Below, piece by piece: positions 52,826 to 61,984 of a stretch of 64,000 nt of DNA. The DNA is from Sphingobacteriaceae bacterium. GTDB lineage: Bacteria > Bacteroidota > Bacteroidia > Sphingobacteriales > Sphingobacteriaceae. The notes beneath the pieces are model-generated. The model had not been told where the DNA came from and ran no database searches. It saw only the letters and a list, made by a program, of their open reading frames with translations. Each line of letters starts with the position of its first letter. Position 1 is the stretch's first letter. The translations under genes and the position numbers were made by a program. The stretch is from the NCBI GenBank assembly GCA_029266635.1, contig JAQSWM010000006.1:1-64000 (forward strand), in the 5' to 3' direction.

Positions 52826-54400
52826 ATGGTAGAAGTAAGACCAGATGAGGTTTCGGCAATTTTAAGACAACAATTGTCGGGCTTCAAATCAGAGGCCGAA
52901 CTGGAAGAAGTTGGAACAGTGCTTCAGGTGGGCGATGGTATTGCCCGTGTTTATGGCTTAACCAAAGTACAGTCGGGCGAGCTGGTTGAATTTGAAAACG
53001 GCTTACAAGGCATCGTACTGAATCTTGAAGAAGATAACGTAGGTGTTGTATTGTTAGGCGCTTTCGATGAGATCAAAGAAGGTGATACAGTAAAACGTAC
53101 AAACAAAATCGCATCTATTAAAGTAGGTGACGGCATGCTTGGCCGCGTAGTAAATACATTAGGCCAGCCTGTTGACGGCAAAGGCCCGATCGTTGGCGAT
53201 ACTTATGAAATGCCATTAGAGCGTAAAGCTCCTGGTGTAATTTATCGTCAGCCAGTGAATGAGCCACTCCAAACTGGTATCAAAGCGATTGACGCAATGA
53301 TCCCGATCGGCCGTGGCCAGCGTGAGCTTGTAATTGGCGACCGCCAGACAGGTAAAACCGCTGTTTGTATTGATACAATCATCAACCAAAAAGAATTTTA
53401 CGAAGCCGGACAACCGGTTTATTGTATATATGTTGCCGTTGGGCAGAAAAACTCTACAGTGGCACAGATCCTGCGCACACTGGAAGAGAACGGTGCGATG
53501 CCATACACTACCATCGTAGTGGCGTCTGCATCTGACCCTGCTCCAATGCAGTTCTTTGCTCCTTTCGCAGGTGCTGCAATTGGCGAGTTCTTCCGCGACA
53601 CCGGACGCCCTGCATTGATCGTTTATGATGATCTTTCTAAGCAGGCTGTGGCTTACCGCGAAGTTTCTCTGTTGCTACGCCGCCCACCGGGCCGTGAGGC
53701 TTACCCCGGCGACGTATTTTATCTGCACAGCCGTTTATTGGAGCGGGCTGCAAAGATCAATGCATCTGATGAGATTGCACAAGCAATGAACGATCTACCT
53801 GACTCTATCAAAGGAATCGTGAAAGGTGGCGGTTCGTTAACTGCATTGCCGATCATCGAAACACAAGCTGGCGACGTTTCTGCATACATCCCAACGAACG
53901 TAATTTCAATTACTGACGGACAGATATTCCTGGAATCGAATCTCTTTAACGCAGGTGTGCGCCCGGCCATTAACGTAGGTATTTCGGTATCGCGTGTGGG
54001 TGGTAACGCTCAGATCAAGTCCATGAAGAAAGTTGCTGGTACCTTGAAACTTGATCAGGCTCAGTACCGCGAGCTAGAGGCTTTCTCTAAGTTCGGTTCA
54101 GATCTTGATGCTGCAACAAAATCTGTACTTGATAAAGGTGCCCGCAACGTGGAGATCCTGAAGCAAGGACAATTCTCTCCGGTACCAGTAGAAAAGCAGG
54201 TTGCGATCATTTACATCGGCACAAAAGGTTTGTTGAGAAACGTTCCTGTTAATAAAGTAAGAGAATTCGAAGCAGAATATACTCAGCAGTTAGAAGTTCG
54301 TCATCCTGAAGTTTTGCAGGCTTTGAAAGCTGGGAAACTTGATGACAGCATCACCAACGTACTGGAAACAGTAGCAAAAGAACTGGCAGGAAGGTATTAA
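52826..54400 (+). CDS. atpA: F0F1 ATP synthase subunit alpha
   Basis: Alpha is the regulatory nucleotide-binding subunit of the F1 head. The 524-residue product has the N-terminal barrel (1-95), Walker A GDRQTGKT near 170-177, and the conserved [20 protein letters not shown] (about 375-394). Length is slightly above average. The gap from atpH contains a short dispersed-type motif; the gap to atpG is a heptad repeat element. Confidence 0.97.
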   Translation: MVEVRPDEVSAILRQQLSGFKSEAELEEVGTVLQVGDGIARVYGLTKVQSGELVEFENGLQGIVLNLEEDNVGVVLLGAFDEIKEGDTVKRTNKIASIKVGDGMLGRVVNTLGQPVDGKGPIVGDTYEMPLERKAPGVIYRQPVNEPLQTGIKAIDAMIPIGRGQRELVIGDRQTGKTAVCIDTIINQKEFYEAGQPVYCIYVAVGQKNSTVAQILRTLEENGAMPYTTIVVASASDPAPMQFFAPFAGAAIGEFFRDTGRPALIVYDDLSKQAVAYREVSLLLRRPPGREAYPGDVFYLHSRLLERAAKINASDEIAQAMNDLPDSIKGIVKGGGSLTALPIIETQAGDVSAYIPTNVISITDGQIFLESNLFNAGVRPAINVGISVSRVGGNAQIKSMKKVAGTLKLDQAQYRELEAFSKFGSDLDAATKSVLDKGARNVEILKQGQFSPVPVEKQVAIIYIGTKGLLRNVPVNKVREFEAEYTQQLEVRHPEVLQALKAGKLDDSITNVLETVAKELAGRY

Positions 54401-54402
54401 TT

Positions 54403-54478
54403 AGTATTGGGTATTGGGATGTGAGTATTGGGTTAAGCTCCCAATCTCTGTACTCAATACTCACTACTCACTACTAAA
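54403..54478. repeat. Two-armed heptad repeat element between atpA and atpG
   Basis: Left array 54403-54437: AGTATTG, GGTATTG, GGATGTG, AGTATTG, GGTTAAG. Right array 54451-54478: TACTCAA, TACTCAC, TACTCAC, TACTAAA. The complement of the right array aligns well with the left array, so a hairpin with a spacer of 13 nt is expected. It begins two bases after the atpA stop and ends two bases before the atpG ATG. Confidence 0.8.
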
Positions 54479-54480
54479 AA

Positions 54481-55365
54481 ATGGCTAATTTAAAAGAAGT
54501 AAGAAACCGGATTGCATCGGTAACGTCCACACAGCAGATCACCAAGGCTATGAAAATGGTTTCGGCGGCTAAGTTAAAGCGGGCAACTAACGCAATTGTG
54601 CAGTTGCGGCCTTATGCTAATAAGCTGAAGGACATTCTGGCCAACTTGTCGGCGAGCCTGGAAGATTCCAATTCGCCTTTCATACAGCAACGCGACCCGA
54701 ACAAGGTTTTGATTGTAGCTGTTTCGTCAAACCGCGGATTGGCTGGTGCGTTCAACATGAACGTGATCAAAACTGTAAACCTGCTTATTTCTGAGAAGTA
54801 CCAGGAACAATATCGCAAGGGCAATGTGCATATTGTTGCCATCGGGAAAAAAACCCAGGATTATTACGAAAAGCGCAAGTACAACGTAATAGGCAATAAT
54901 AACGAACTGTTCACCGAGCTTACTTTTGAAAACGCTTCAAAAATTACTGAAGCTATTATGGCGGGATTTGCCAATGGCGATTTCGACCGCGTAGAGGTAG
55001 TTTATAACCAGTTTAAAAATGCCGCAGTACAAATTTTGATGACCGAGCAGTTGTTACCTGTGCCTCGTTCTGAAAGAGCGGCAGATGCAGCGGTAAGTAA
55101 AGTTGATTACATCTTAGAGCCTTCACAGGACGAAATTGTTCAGCAGCTTATCCCAAAATCAATTAAGACTCAGTTGTACAAAGCCATTCTCGATTCGCAT
55201 GCATCAGAACACGGCGCACGTATGACGGCGATGGACAAAGCCACAGAAAACGCCGGCGACTTGTTGAAAGCTCTTAAACTTTCGTACAACCAGGCACGCC
55301 AGGCAGCCATCACAACCGAACTTACAGAGATTGTGAGCGGTGCGGCGGCTCTATCAAACGGATAG
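54481..55365 (+). CDS. atpG: F0F1 ATP synthase subunit gamma
   Basis: Gamma is the central rotor shaft. The 294-residue protein begins MANLKEVRNRIASVTSTQQI and has the N-terminal helix motif TKAMKMVSAAKLKRA (about 20-34) and the C-terminal NAGDLLKALKLSYNQARQAA (about 257-276), both typical. It ends the operon: beta (atpD) and epsilon (atpC) are absent here and must lie elsewhere, as usual in Bacteroidota. A terminator follows. Confidence 0.96.
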   Translation: MANLKEVRNRIASVTSTQQITKAMKMVSAAKLKRATNAIVQLRPYANKLKDILANLSASLEDSNSPFIQQRDPNKVLIVAVSSNRGLAGAFNMNVIKTVNLLISEKYQEQYRKGNVHIVAIGKKTQDYYEKRKYNVIGNNNELFTELTFENASKITEAIMAGFANGDFDRVEVVYNQFKNAAVQILMTEQLLPVPRSERAADAAVSKVDYILEPSQDEIVQQLIPKSIKTQLYKAILDSHASEHGARMTAMDKATENAGDLLKALKLSYNQARQAAITTELTEIVSGAAALSNG

Positions 55366-55388
55366 GAGCAAAGCACATATTTATTGAG

Positions 55389-55417
55389 AGCCTCTTCAGG
55401 AACCTGAAGGGGCTTTT
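55389..55417 (+). terminator. Rho-independent terminator after atpG
   Basis: AGCCTCTTCAGG (55389-55400) pairs with CCTGAAGGGGCT (55403-55414), with one G-U, a 2-nt tight loop and a T run. It closes the ATP synthase operon 23 bp past the atpG stop. Confidence 0.88.
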
Positions 55418-55508
55418 TGCTTTTAAGGCTTTTCTATAACATCTTCTTTACACAGGTTACCTTCCTGCTAAAAACACGATTAATTACAAACCAATTAATC
55501 CTAAGCAA

Positions 55509-56372
55509 ATGAAAACTAACCTGATTTACACCTTCGCCCTTGCTGGCGCTCTCTTCACGGCCTGCAACTCCAGCAAAAATGAAAATGAATCTGCTCTCCC
55601 ACTCAGCCAGGAAGCAACTGACAGCATCGCGGCAACGCCTCTGCTCGTCAAGACTGCCGATATTAAGTTCAAAGTAAAAGACGCAGCCAAATGCGGGCAG
55701 GAAATCTCGGCTTTGGCGGAAGGCATGCACGGCATGGTGACGCATCATCAGCTTGCATCTACAGTGCATGACAGCAATTCACTGCCAATTTCAGAAGATT
55801 CAGTGTTGCTGGTCACCTCCTACTCCACTCAAGCCGACATCACCGTGAAGGTTCCTTCTGAGCATATGGAAACTTTCATGAATAAAGTAGCGGACATGGC
55901 TGTGTTGGTAGAAAACCGGAACATGGATATTGAAGACAAAAGTCTCGATTATCTATCCAACATTTTGAAAGCGGAGAACCGCGACGATGTCATCACACAA
56001 CAGGAGAAACCGGGAACTTTGAAGGCGAAAGAAGCTGAGCAACTACTGAGCATTAAGGACGACAAGGTAGATCGTACTATATCAAACTACCGAACCAAAT
56101 CTGATGTTGAATATAGCACCGTGAGCCTGAGCTTTTATCAGAACAACTTTATAAGCAAAGAAAAAGTAGCCAATCCAGACCTGACTGTCTATCGTGTTCC
56201 ATTCACCACCAACTTGAAGAATGGATTGGAAAGCGGCTGGCACGCCTTCGAGGCTTTGCTCATCGCGATTGCGCACCTTTGGGCTTTTATATTGTTAGCT
56301 ATAATGCTGTGGATAGGTTGGAAAACCTACAAAGCCAAACAAATCGCTTTCGTAAGCAAGCCTCAGGTGTAA
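55509..56372 (+). CDS. DUF4349 domain lipoprotein
   Basis: The 287-residue protein has a lipoprotein signal (FALAGALFTACNSSKNE, Cys near 20), a DUF4349-like region (about 45-250, with TADIKFKVKDAAKCGQEISA, then TVKVPSEHMETFMNKVADMA and EYSTVSLSFYQNN) and a C-terminal membrane helix (FEALLIAIAHLWAFILLAIM). Function of the family is unknown. It stands after the ATP synthase terminator and before a small membrane protein gene. Confidence 0.85.
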   Translation: MKTNLIYTFALAGALFTACNSSKNENESALPLSQEATDSIAATPLLVKTADIKFKVKDAAKCGQEISALAEGMHGMVTHHQLASTVHDSNSLPISEDSVLLVTSYSTQADITVKVPSEHMETFMNKVADMAVLVENRNMDIEDKSLDYLSNILKAENRDDVITQQEKPGTLKAKEAEQLLSIKDDKVDRTISNYRTKSDVEYSTVSLSFYQNNFISKEKVANPDLTVYRVPFTTNLKNGLESGWHAFEALLIAIAHLWAFILLAIMLWIGWKTYKAKQIAFVSKPQV

Positions 56373-56431
56373 AATTTGGCGACGATTTTAAAAAATGATT
56401 TGTAATTTAGCGCACCAATAACGCAGAAGAA

Positions 56432-56650
56432 ATGTCAGAAATAAGAGAAGTTTACGAAAGAAGCAATCATACAGAGAACGCAAATTCAACCAGCCATTAC
56501 GTGCTGATCACCATTGCGGTTGTAATTGGCCTGGCGGGAGTTTTTCTCCGTTTCGCTGGTACTTGGGCGTTTATCGATCTTATTGCCAACATCCTCCTCA
56601 TCATTGGGGTAATAATAGCGCTGAAAGCGGTGTTTAATATTTTGAAGTAG
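56432..56650 (+). CDS. Small two-helix membrane protein, unknown
   Basis: The 72-residue protein has a polar N-terminus and two membrane helices (YVLITIAVVIGLAGVFLRFA; FIDLIANILLIIGVIIALKA). No family is recognised. A near-consensus TAATTTAG element lies upstream (with TTTG nearby), and a terminator follows at 56669, so it may be a single-gene unit. Confidence 0.7.
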   Translation: MSEIREVYERSNHTENANSTSHYVLITIAVVIGLAGVFLRFAGTWAFIDLIANILLIIGVIIALKAVFNILK

Positions 56651-56668
56651 GAATAACCAATCATATTG

Positions 56669-56697
56669 AAGCCATTTGCAACAGCAAATGGCTTTTT
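56669..56697 (+). terminator. Terminator between the small membrane protein and patatin genes
   Basis: AAGCCATTTGC (56669-56679) and GCAAATGGCTT (56684-56694) form a perfect 11-bp stem with loop AACA, followed by a T run. The stem is symmetrical and could also stop the convergent patatin transcript. Confidence 0.88.
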
Positions 56698-56700
56698 CGT

Positions 56701-57489
56701 TTACGCCGGACGCTGTTTTGCCGCCTGAACTATAGCCGCCAACTTTTCATTTGTTTTCAGTGCTTTAAGGGCAGCCTCATGGCCCAGCCAATACATCTCC
56801 TCGGTTTTATCTACATCAAAAAGGCTTGTTGCTCCCATTCCTTCAGGCTCTATCAGCACATCACAAAAACCTTTCTTCATTTTAAAATCAGCGTTGATCG
56901 ACATGATTGAAGCACGTTCTATCAACCGCCTGAAATTTGTCACTTCGGTTACAACCGGCAAATGATTACATGAAGAACCGATTATAAAATCGCATCTTTT
57001 CTTCAAAGGCTCAACCGGGAAGTTGTCGAGGATACCGCCATCGAGATACATCTCTCCATCTATCATAATCGGCTTGAAAAAACCCGGAACAGCGCTCGAC
57101 GCCTGAATTGCAGGAATCAGCTCGCCCGACTTGAAATTTCTCAGCACGCCCCGCGAAAAGTTGGTTGCAGTAACACTTAGGGGCGTCTTTAAACCTTCGA
57201 AAGTGTTATGGGGAATGTACTCCAAAAAAAGGTCCCGCGTGGGCGCCAGCGAGAGCAGCCCGCTTGCAGCCGGAAGGCTTCGCAACAAGCGCTTTAGGCT
57301 TGTCCTTTTGAACTCTTGTAAAATCACTTCAGGATCATGCCCTTCCGCAAAAAGTGCCCCAACTATTGAACCTGCGCTCGTGCCACTGATGTGGCAGAAC
57401 TGAATTCCCGCATCAGCGAAAGCCTTCAAAACACCTAAATGTGCAATCCCACGTATGCCACCTCCGGAGAGAACTATCCCAATCTTCAT
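56701..57489 (-). CDS. Patatin-like phospholipase family protein
   Basis: The 262-residue protein has the patatin oxyanion motif GGGIRGIAHLGVLKAFADAG (about 9-28), the nucleophile elbow GTSAGS (Ser near 40) and the catalytic Asp in YLDGGILDNFPVEPL (about 148-162). It resembles the RssA-type bacterial patatins. No signal peptide is seen, so it is cytoplasmic or membrane-associated. It overlaps gldB by 4 bp, so the two are translated together. Substrate unknown. Confidence 0.9.
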   Translation of the reverse strand: MKIGIVLSGGGIRGIAHLGVLKAFADAGIQFCHISGTSAGSIVGALFAEGHDPEVILQEFKRTSLKRLLRSLPAASGLLSLAPTRDLFLEYIPHNTFEGLKTPLSVTATNFSRGVLRNFKSGELIPAIQASSAVPGFFKPIMIDGEMYLDGGILDNFPVEPLKKRCDFIIGSSCNHLPVVTEVTNFRRLIERASIMSINADFKMKKGFCDVLIEPEGMGATSLFDVDKTEEMYWLGHEAALKALKTNEKLAAIVQAAKQRPA

Positions 57490-58517
57490 TTAGGCTTGTA
57501 TTTAGATTTGTTAAGTATCATCTGATAATCGGATTCATTCATCAGTTGTTGCAAGGTAACAGAAGGATTGTTATCCATATAATGTTTTACGATCTGCCAG
57601 CCAGCCCACACGCCCAATTTGGGCGCAGATTCATTCCTCTCTCCTATTCCCGGCGTGAAAGGAGCATCAGTGAGGTACATCTGAATTTTCATGTAATCTG
57701 TCTCGTAGAGCAGATTTTGCTCGAGGAAATATCCCCAGATGCCCGCCTCGAAGTCGCGGCTCCACTGATTCTGCTGGGTGGTGTAGCCAATTTTGAGCGA
57801 GTCGGCCACATCAGGTATCACTGCATCCATCATGTACATGATTTTCCCATTGTAGATCATTTTCGACAGTAGCGAGCTGTTGCCCTCGGGCTCGGGGAAC
57901 ATGTCCTCCCGAATGTAAGCCTCCATGACACGAGGCATGATATTTTCGGGAGTGAAACGGCGTGTGATATAGCCCGGCAGCGTGGCCCTGAGCGAAGGAT
58001 AAAACTTAGAGTTCGCACCTAAAAACATGTCCAGCCCAATACCGATGTAATCGTTCCCGATCGGCGTTTGCACGGCGAAGCCCGAGAAAAAGGATATAAG
58101 CTTTGGAATGCGCTGTTTGGGATAGTAGTAAAGCACGTGTTTGAACGCATCCTCTAACTGGCTTTGCTGAGGTTCCAGATTAGGGAAAGTTTCCTCTACC
58201 GATGTCTTTAATTCTTTGTAGCCCTTGTTCGCTAGTACAACCCGCAGGTTAGCGAAATAACCTGTGTCGGCAGTGCTTCCAACGTTTATCATCTTATCCA
58301 TGAAATCGTCGTAAAATGCTCCGTATCTTTTTTTCAGGATTGGTGCCTGGGTAGGCAGATTAGCCGGGGTGAGGCTGCTAAGATCCTGATCAAAGCGCTC
58401 AATTTTCAGGTCCAGCTTTATGTCGCTAACATCAACACGGTTTTTAGTGTTACATGCTACAGCAGTTAAGCTAAATAAAAAAAACAGGTAAATTTGCTTG
58501 CTTTTCTTGCTGATCAT
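57486..58517 (-). CDS. gldB: Gliding motility lipoprotein GldB
   Basis: GldB is a lipoprotein needed for gliding in Flavobacterium; here it is called by family likeness and context. The 343-residue protein starts at the ATG at 58515-58517 (MISKKSKQIYLFFLFSLTAV, lipobox Cys near 21). The longer reading from 58712 is rejected because it overlaps the divergent gene and has no signal at its start. Conserved-looking parts are IERFDQDLSSL, GNDYIGIGLDMFLGANSKFY and MPRVMEAYIREDMFPE. The proximity to nadE also matches Flavobacterium. Confidence 0.87.
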   Translation of the reverse strand: MISKKSKQIYLFFLFSLTAVACNTKNRVDVSDIKLDLKIERFDQDLSSLTPANLPTQAPILKKRYGAFYDDFMDKMINVGSTADTGYFANLRVVLANKGYKELKTSVEETFPNLEPQQSQLEDAFKHVLYYYPKQRIPKLISFFSGFAVQTPIGNDYIGIGLDMFLGANSKFYPSLRATLPGYITRRFTPENIMPRVMEAYIREDMFPEPEGNSSLLSKMIYNGKIMYMMDAVIPDVADSLKIGYTTQQNQWSRDFEAGIWGYFLEQNLLYETDYMKIQMYLTDAPFTPGIGERNESAPKLGVWAGWQIVKHYMDNNPSVTLQQLMNESDYQMILNKSKYKPK

Positions 58518-58578
58518 ACGCGAATTTATGTCGAATGTAAGAATTTCCGGCTTCGGCCTATAGTTTAAAAATAATCTG

Positions 58579-59190
58579 ATGAAACAACGATTCTTCCTCT
58601 TCTGTCTTTTCTCCATTCCTCTATTTTCCTTCGCCCAGGTTCCCGACGGGAAAAACTTTCGGCTCGCATTTACGGTATCCCCAACATTTGGCTGGATGGA
58701 ATTCCCGACCAATGCTCCTGGCTACGAAAACGTAAAATACAAAACTCAATCTTCTTACGGCGTGATCGGCGATTTCGGCTTTGCCAAAAACTACTTCTTC
58801 TCGTCGGGCCTGACACTTACCACCGTAGGTTCAACATTGGACGTGACTTTAAACGGAAACCAGAAGATCGATTACAAGATCCAGTACATAGAAATCCCAC
58901 TAACGCTGAAATTAAAAAGCAACGAGGCTCCTGTGCGCTATTACGGCCAGTTCGGGCTTGATGCGGGAATAACAACTTCCACTAAACATTCCATTACGCA
59001 ACTTAGCATTCCAAACCACGCAAACACCCTGCGCATGGGCTTACTGATTGGAGGCGGCACAGAATGGCATTTAACACAAAACATGAATGTGCTTACCGGT
59101 GTTTCGTACAACAAGGGCTTCACGAAAGTATTCGACAGCCCCGAGACAAAAAATTCATTTGTTACGCTCAATCTGGGGGTATTCTTCTAA
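58579..59190 (+). CDS. Outer membrane beta-barrel protein (PorT-like family)
   Basis: The 203-residue protein has a signal peptide (FFLFCLFSIPLFSFA, then QVPDGKNF) and a beta-barrel body (TVSPTFGWMEFPTNAPGYEN, SSYGVIGDFGFAKNYFFSSG, TEWHLTQNMNVLTGVSYNKG) ending LNLGVFF. Many similar proteins are labelled porin family or PorT family. It is divergent from gldB and 30 bp before nadE. A role with the type IX system is possible but not shown. Confidence 0.82.
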   Translation: MKQRFFLFCLFSIPLFSFAQVPDGKNFRLAFTVSPTFGWMEFPTNAPGYENVKYKTQSSYGVIGDFGFAKNYFFSSGLTLTTVGSTLDVTLNGNQKIDYKIQYIEIPLTLKLKSNEAPVRYYGQFGLDAGITTSTKHSITQLSIPNHANTLRMGLLIGGGTEWHLTQNMNVLTGVSYNKGFTKVFDSPETKNSFVTLNLGVFF

Positions 59191-59220
59191 GATCGGGGTA
59201 CCGGTATAAAACAGATTCTG

Positions 59221-60861
59221 ATGAAAATTGCACTTGCGCAACTTAATTACCACGTAGGAAATTTCGAATCAAACACCGCCAAGATCATCGAGGCAATCAA
59301 GAAAGCGAAAGGCATGGGCGCCGAGCTCGTGGTCTTTGCGGAGTTGTGCGTGTGTGGATATCCTCCACGGGATTTTCTGGAGTTCGCGGAGTTTATAGAG
59401 CATTGCGATGATTCGGCTAAACAGATCGCGGCCGCTTGCCAGGATGTTGCTTGTATTATCGGCTTGCCCACAGTCAATCCCGGAAAGGAAGGCAAAGACC
59501 TGCACAACTCTGCTCTCTTCATCGAAAATGGGGAGGTGAAAGCCAAGGTGATCAAAGCCTTGTTGCCCACCTACGACGTTTTCGACGAGTACCGCTACTT
59601 TGAGCCCGGCACTAGTTTCAAGTGTATTGAGTTCAAAGGCCATAAAATCGCACTTACCGTCTGCGAAGATTTGTGGAACATCAAAGACAATCCTCTTTAT
59701 GTTTCCAGCCCGATGGATATCCTCATCAATGAGAATCCTGAGCTGATGATCAATATTGCCGCCTCGCCGTTTTCTTATCAACATGATGAAGAGCGGATCA
59801 AAGTTTTAGGCGACAACTGCCGCGATTATAAGCTGCCGATGCTGTATGTGAATATGGTAGGCTCGCAAACAGAAATCATTTTTGATGGTGGTTCCCTTGC
59901 GTTCAGCGAGACAGGAGAGCTGCTTGATGAAATGGAGTATTTCAAAGAAGACCTTCGCGTTTACGAGTTCAGCGAAGGGAAATTGCAGGGATTAACTCCA
60001 AAGCAGCACGACCCGCAGAACGATATTGAGCAAATCCACGGAGCTTTGGTGCTGGGCATCCGCGATTATTTTCAGAAATCAGGCTTCAGCAAAGCGGTGC
60101 TTGGACTGTCGGGAGGAATAGACTCGGCGCTTGTTTGTGCACTTGCGTGCGAAGCTCTCGGTCCGGAAAATGTAACAGGTGTGTTGATGCCATCGAAATT
60201 TTCTACCGGGCATTCTGTTGATGATGCGTTAAAGCTGGTAGAAAATCTTGGCTGCAAGCATCACATAGTTGCCATTAAAGAAGCTGCAGATGCTTTCGAC
60301 GGTATGCTGAAGCCTATTTTCAAAGATATGCCCTTTAGTGTTGCCGAAGAGAATATTCAGGCACGTTGTCGGGCTATTGTGGTGATGGCGCTTTCGAATA
60401 AATTCGGGTACATTCTGCTCAATACTTCCAACAAAAGCGAATGTGCTGTAGGTTATGGAACGCTCTACGGCGATATGGCAGGCGCAATTGCCGTGCTTGG
60501 GGATGTGTACAAAACCCAGGTCTTCAGCCTCTGCCATTACCTGAACAGAAACGGGGAAGTGATTCCTGAAAATACCATCAGCAAACCGCCCTCTGCGGAG
60601 CTCCGGCCTGATCAAAAAGATTCAGACTCGCTGCCAGATTACGATACTTTGGATAAAATCCTATACCAGCATATTGAAATGCGCAAAAGCTCACGCGAGA
60701 TCATCTCCCAGGGTTTCGACGAAGCGCTGGTTAAAAAAGTGTTGAAGATGCTGAATGTTGCTGAGTTTAAGCGTTATCAAACTCCTCCTATTTTAAGGGT
60801 GTCGCCAAAGGCATTTGGCATGGGTAGAAGAATGCCGATTGTTGGAAAGTACCTTACCTGA
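59221..60861 (+). CDS. nadE: NAD+ synthase (glutamine-hydrolysing)
   Basis: The enzyme makes NAD from deamido-NAD with glutamine as nitrogen source. The 546-residue protein has a nitrilase-type glutaminase domain (about 1-250, with the Cys in ALTVCEDLWNIKD) and a C-terminal synthetase domain with the P-loop in LGLSGGIDSALVCALACEAL (about 292-311). Length fits the two-domain form. It follows the beta-barrel gene by 30 bp and probably shares its transcript. Confidence 0.95.
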   Translation: MKIALAQLNYHVGNFESNTAKIIEAIKKAKGMGAELVVFAELCVCGYPPRDFLEFAEFIEHCDDSAKQIAAACQDVACIIGLPTVNPGKEGKDLHNSALFIENGEVKAKVIKALLPTYDVFDEYRYFEPGTSFKCIEFKGHKIALTVCEDLWNIKDNPLYVSSPMDILINENPELMINIAASPFSYQHDEERIKVLGDNCRDYKLPMLYVNMVGSQTEIIFDGGSLAFSETGELLDEMEYFKEDLRVYEFSEGKLQGLTPKQHDPQNDIEQIHGALVLGIRDYFQKSGFSKAVLGLSGGIDSALVCALACEALGPENVTGVLMPSKFSTGHSVDDALKLVENLGCKHHIVAIKEAADAFDGMLKPIFKDMPFSVAEENIQARCRAIVVMALSNKFGYILLNTSNKSECAVGYGTLYGDMAGAIAVLGDVYKTQVFSLCHYLNRNGEVIPENTISKPPSAELRPDQKDSDSLPDYDTLDKILYQHIEMRKSSREIISQGFDEALVKKVLKMLNVAEFKRYQTPPILRVSPKAFGMGRRMPIVGKYLT

Positions 60862-60921
60862 GAACACAAAAAAGCAACTGAATTTTTACGTCATCCGCAG
60901 TGTAGAAACTTGCAAGTTTGT

Positions 60922-60929
60922 TACGTTTG
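60922..60929 (+). promoter_or_regulatory. Possible -7 element before the PAS protein gene
   Basis: TACGTTTG matches the -7 consensus, eleven bases before the ATG at 60941. No TTG is found at the usual distance upstream, so the assignment is weak. Confidence 0.35.
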
Positions 60930-60940
60930 CAACAATTACC

Positions 60941-61327
60941 ATGGAAAAACGGGACCTATTGGAATTGCTCCACAGACAGATGATCACAGAAATACAGGAT
61001 TACGCCATTATCCTCCTTGATACTGACGGCACTATTCTGTCGTGGAATGCCGGAGCCGAGAAAATTAAGGGCTATAAGGAAGAAGAGATTCTTGGACAAA
61101 ACTTCAGAATTTTCTACATGCCGCAAGATCGTCAGGCTGGCCTTCCGGAACAACTAATCGAACAGGCAAAAAAAGAAGGCCGGGCAAGGCACATCGGAAG
61201 AAGAGTAAAAAAAGGCGGAATGATTTTCTGGGGCAGTATTTTAATAACAGCCCTCCACGACGACAACGGAGAAGTTATCGGGTTTACCAAGCTGACCAAA
61301 GAACTTTCTGATAACGAAATGATGTAG
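60941..61327 (+). CDS. PAS domain-containing protein, single domain
   Basis: The 128-residue protein consists of a short helix and one PAS domain (about 15-125): YAIILLDTDGTILSWNAGAE, then IKGYKEEEILGQNFRIFYMP and GFTKLTKELSDNEMM. No kinase or output domain follows, so it may act as a stand-alone sensor or partner of another protein. The start at 60941 is preferred; the open frame from 60815 overlaps the nadE end and adds 42 unrelated residues. Confidence 0.85.
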   Translation: MEKRDLLELLHRQMITEIQDYAIILLDTDGTILSWNAGAEKIKGYKEEEILGQNFRIFYMPQDRQAGLPEQLIEQAKKEGRARHIGRRVKKGGMIFWGSILITALHDDNGEVIGFTKLTKELSDNEMM

Positions 61328-61338
61328 CAGGATTGCTG

Positions 61339-61959
61339 TTAATGATTTTGCAATAACATCTTTCCCAACAGGAACAAGGCTATCAGGAATAACACCACGG
61401 CGATTGAATGGTTAATGATTTTGCTGCTGAATGCAAATTTCTCGTGCAAGTAGTTGCTAAACCTGGCGAAGCAGAACAGACATAAAAAAGCGCCCATAGC
61501 CGATCCAAGGCTGAAAACAGCCAAAGCTCCATTCCCACTGTCAATTAAATCGTGCGATAGCAGGTAAGTGCCCCAAACCATCCAGAATGGAACCTGCACC
61601 GGGTTTACAAACCCCAGAATGATCCCATACTTCACGCTATCCTTTTTAGAATAATCCGCCTGCTTCTCTTTGCTCTCGTTGCGCCATGCGAGAACCGACA
61701 TCACAAACAAGATCAGTATAATCAGCCAGTCCAGCCAGTAAAGCAGCCTTTCGTGCCCTGCAAACCAATCGGCGAAATACATGATTGCATACGTGAAGAA
61801 AAACTCCACAATCGAGAAAGAAACAATGAAATACATGGCCTGCTTTAAGCCACGGTTGATGGTGAGCTGTACTACTGTTAGATTGATATTCCCGAAAGGG
61901 ACATAGCCGGTAAAGTTAACTACCAGCCCTACCAGGAAATTCAGGAAAAGCATCACCAA
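61339..61959 (-). CDS. LysE family transporter
   Basis: The 206-residue inner membrane protein has about six helices, with the N-terminal Gly/Pro/Asn motif of the LysE superfamily (FTGYVPFGNINLTVVQLTIN, about 16-35) and the middle GFVNPVQVPFWMVWGTYLLS. Such proteins export amino acids or related compounds. Substrate cannot be told. It starts 25 bp after the TauE-like exporter gene on the same strand and the two are probably co-transcribed. Confidence 0.85.
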   Translation of the reverse strand: MVMLFLNFLVGLVVNFTGYVPFGNINLTVVQLTINRGLKQAMYFIVSFSIVEFFFTYAIMYFADWFAGHERLLYWLDWLIILILFVMSVLAWRNESKEKQADYSKKDSVKYGIILGFVNPVQVPFWMVWGTYLLSHDLIDSGNGALAVFSLGSAMGAFLCLFCFARFSNYLHEKFAFSSKIINHSIAVVLFLIALFLLGKMLLQNH

Positions 61960-61984
61960 AAATAAAACTTAATTCCTGACAGGC

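Noticed and set aside
57486-58712. Long form of gldB starting at 58712
   Set aside because: The added 65 residues overlap the divergent beta-barrel gene and hide the lipoprotein signal.
58579-59190. gldC next to gldB
   Set aside because: The protein has a signal peptide and a beta-barrel pattern and is not the small cytoplasmic GldC.
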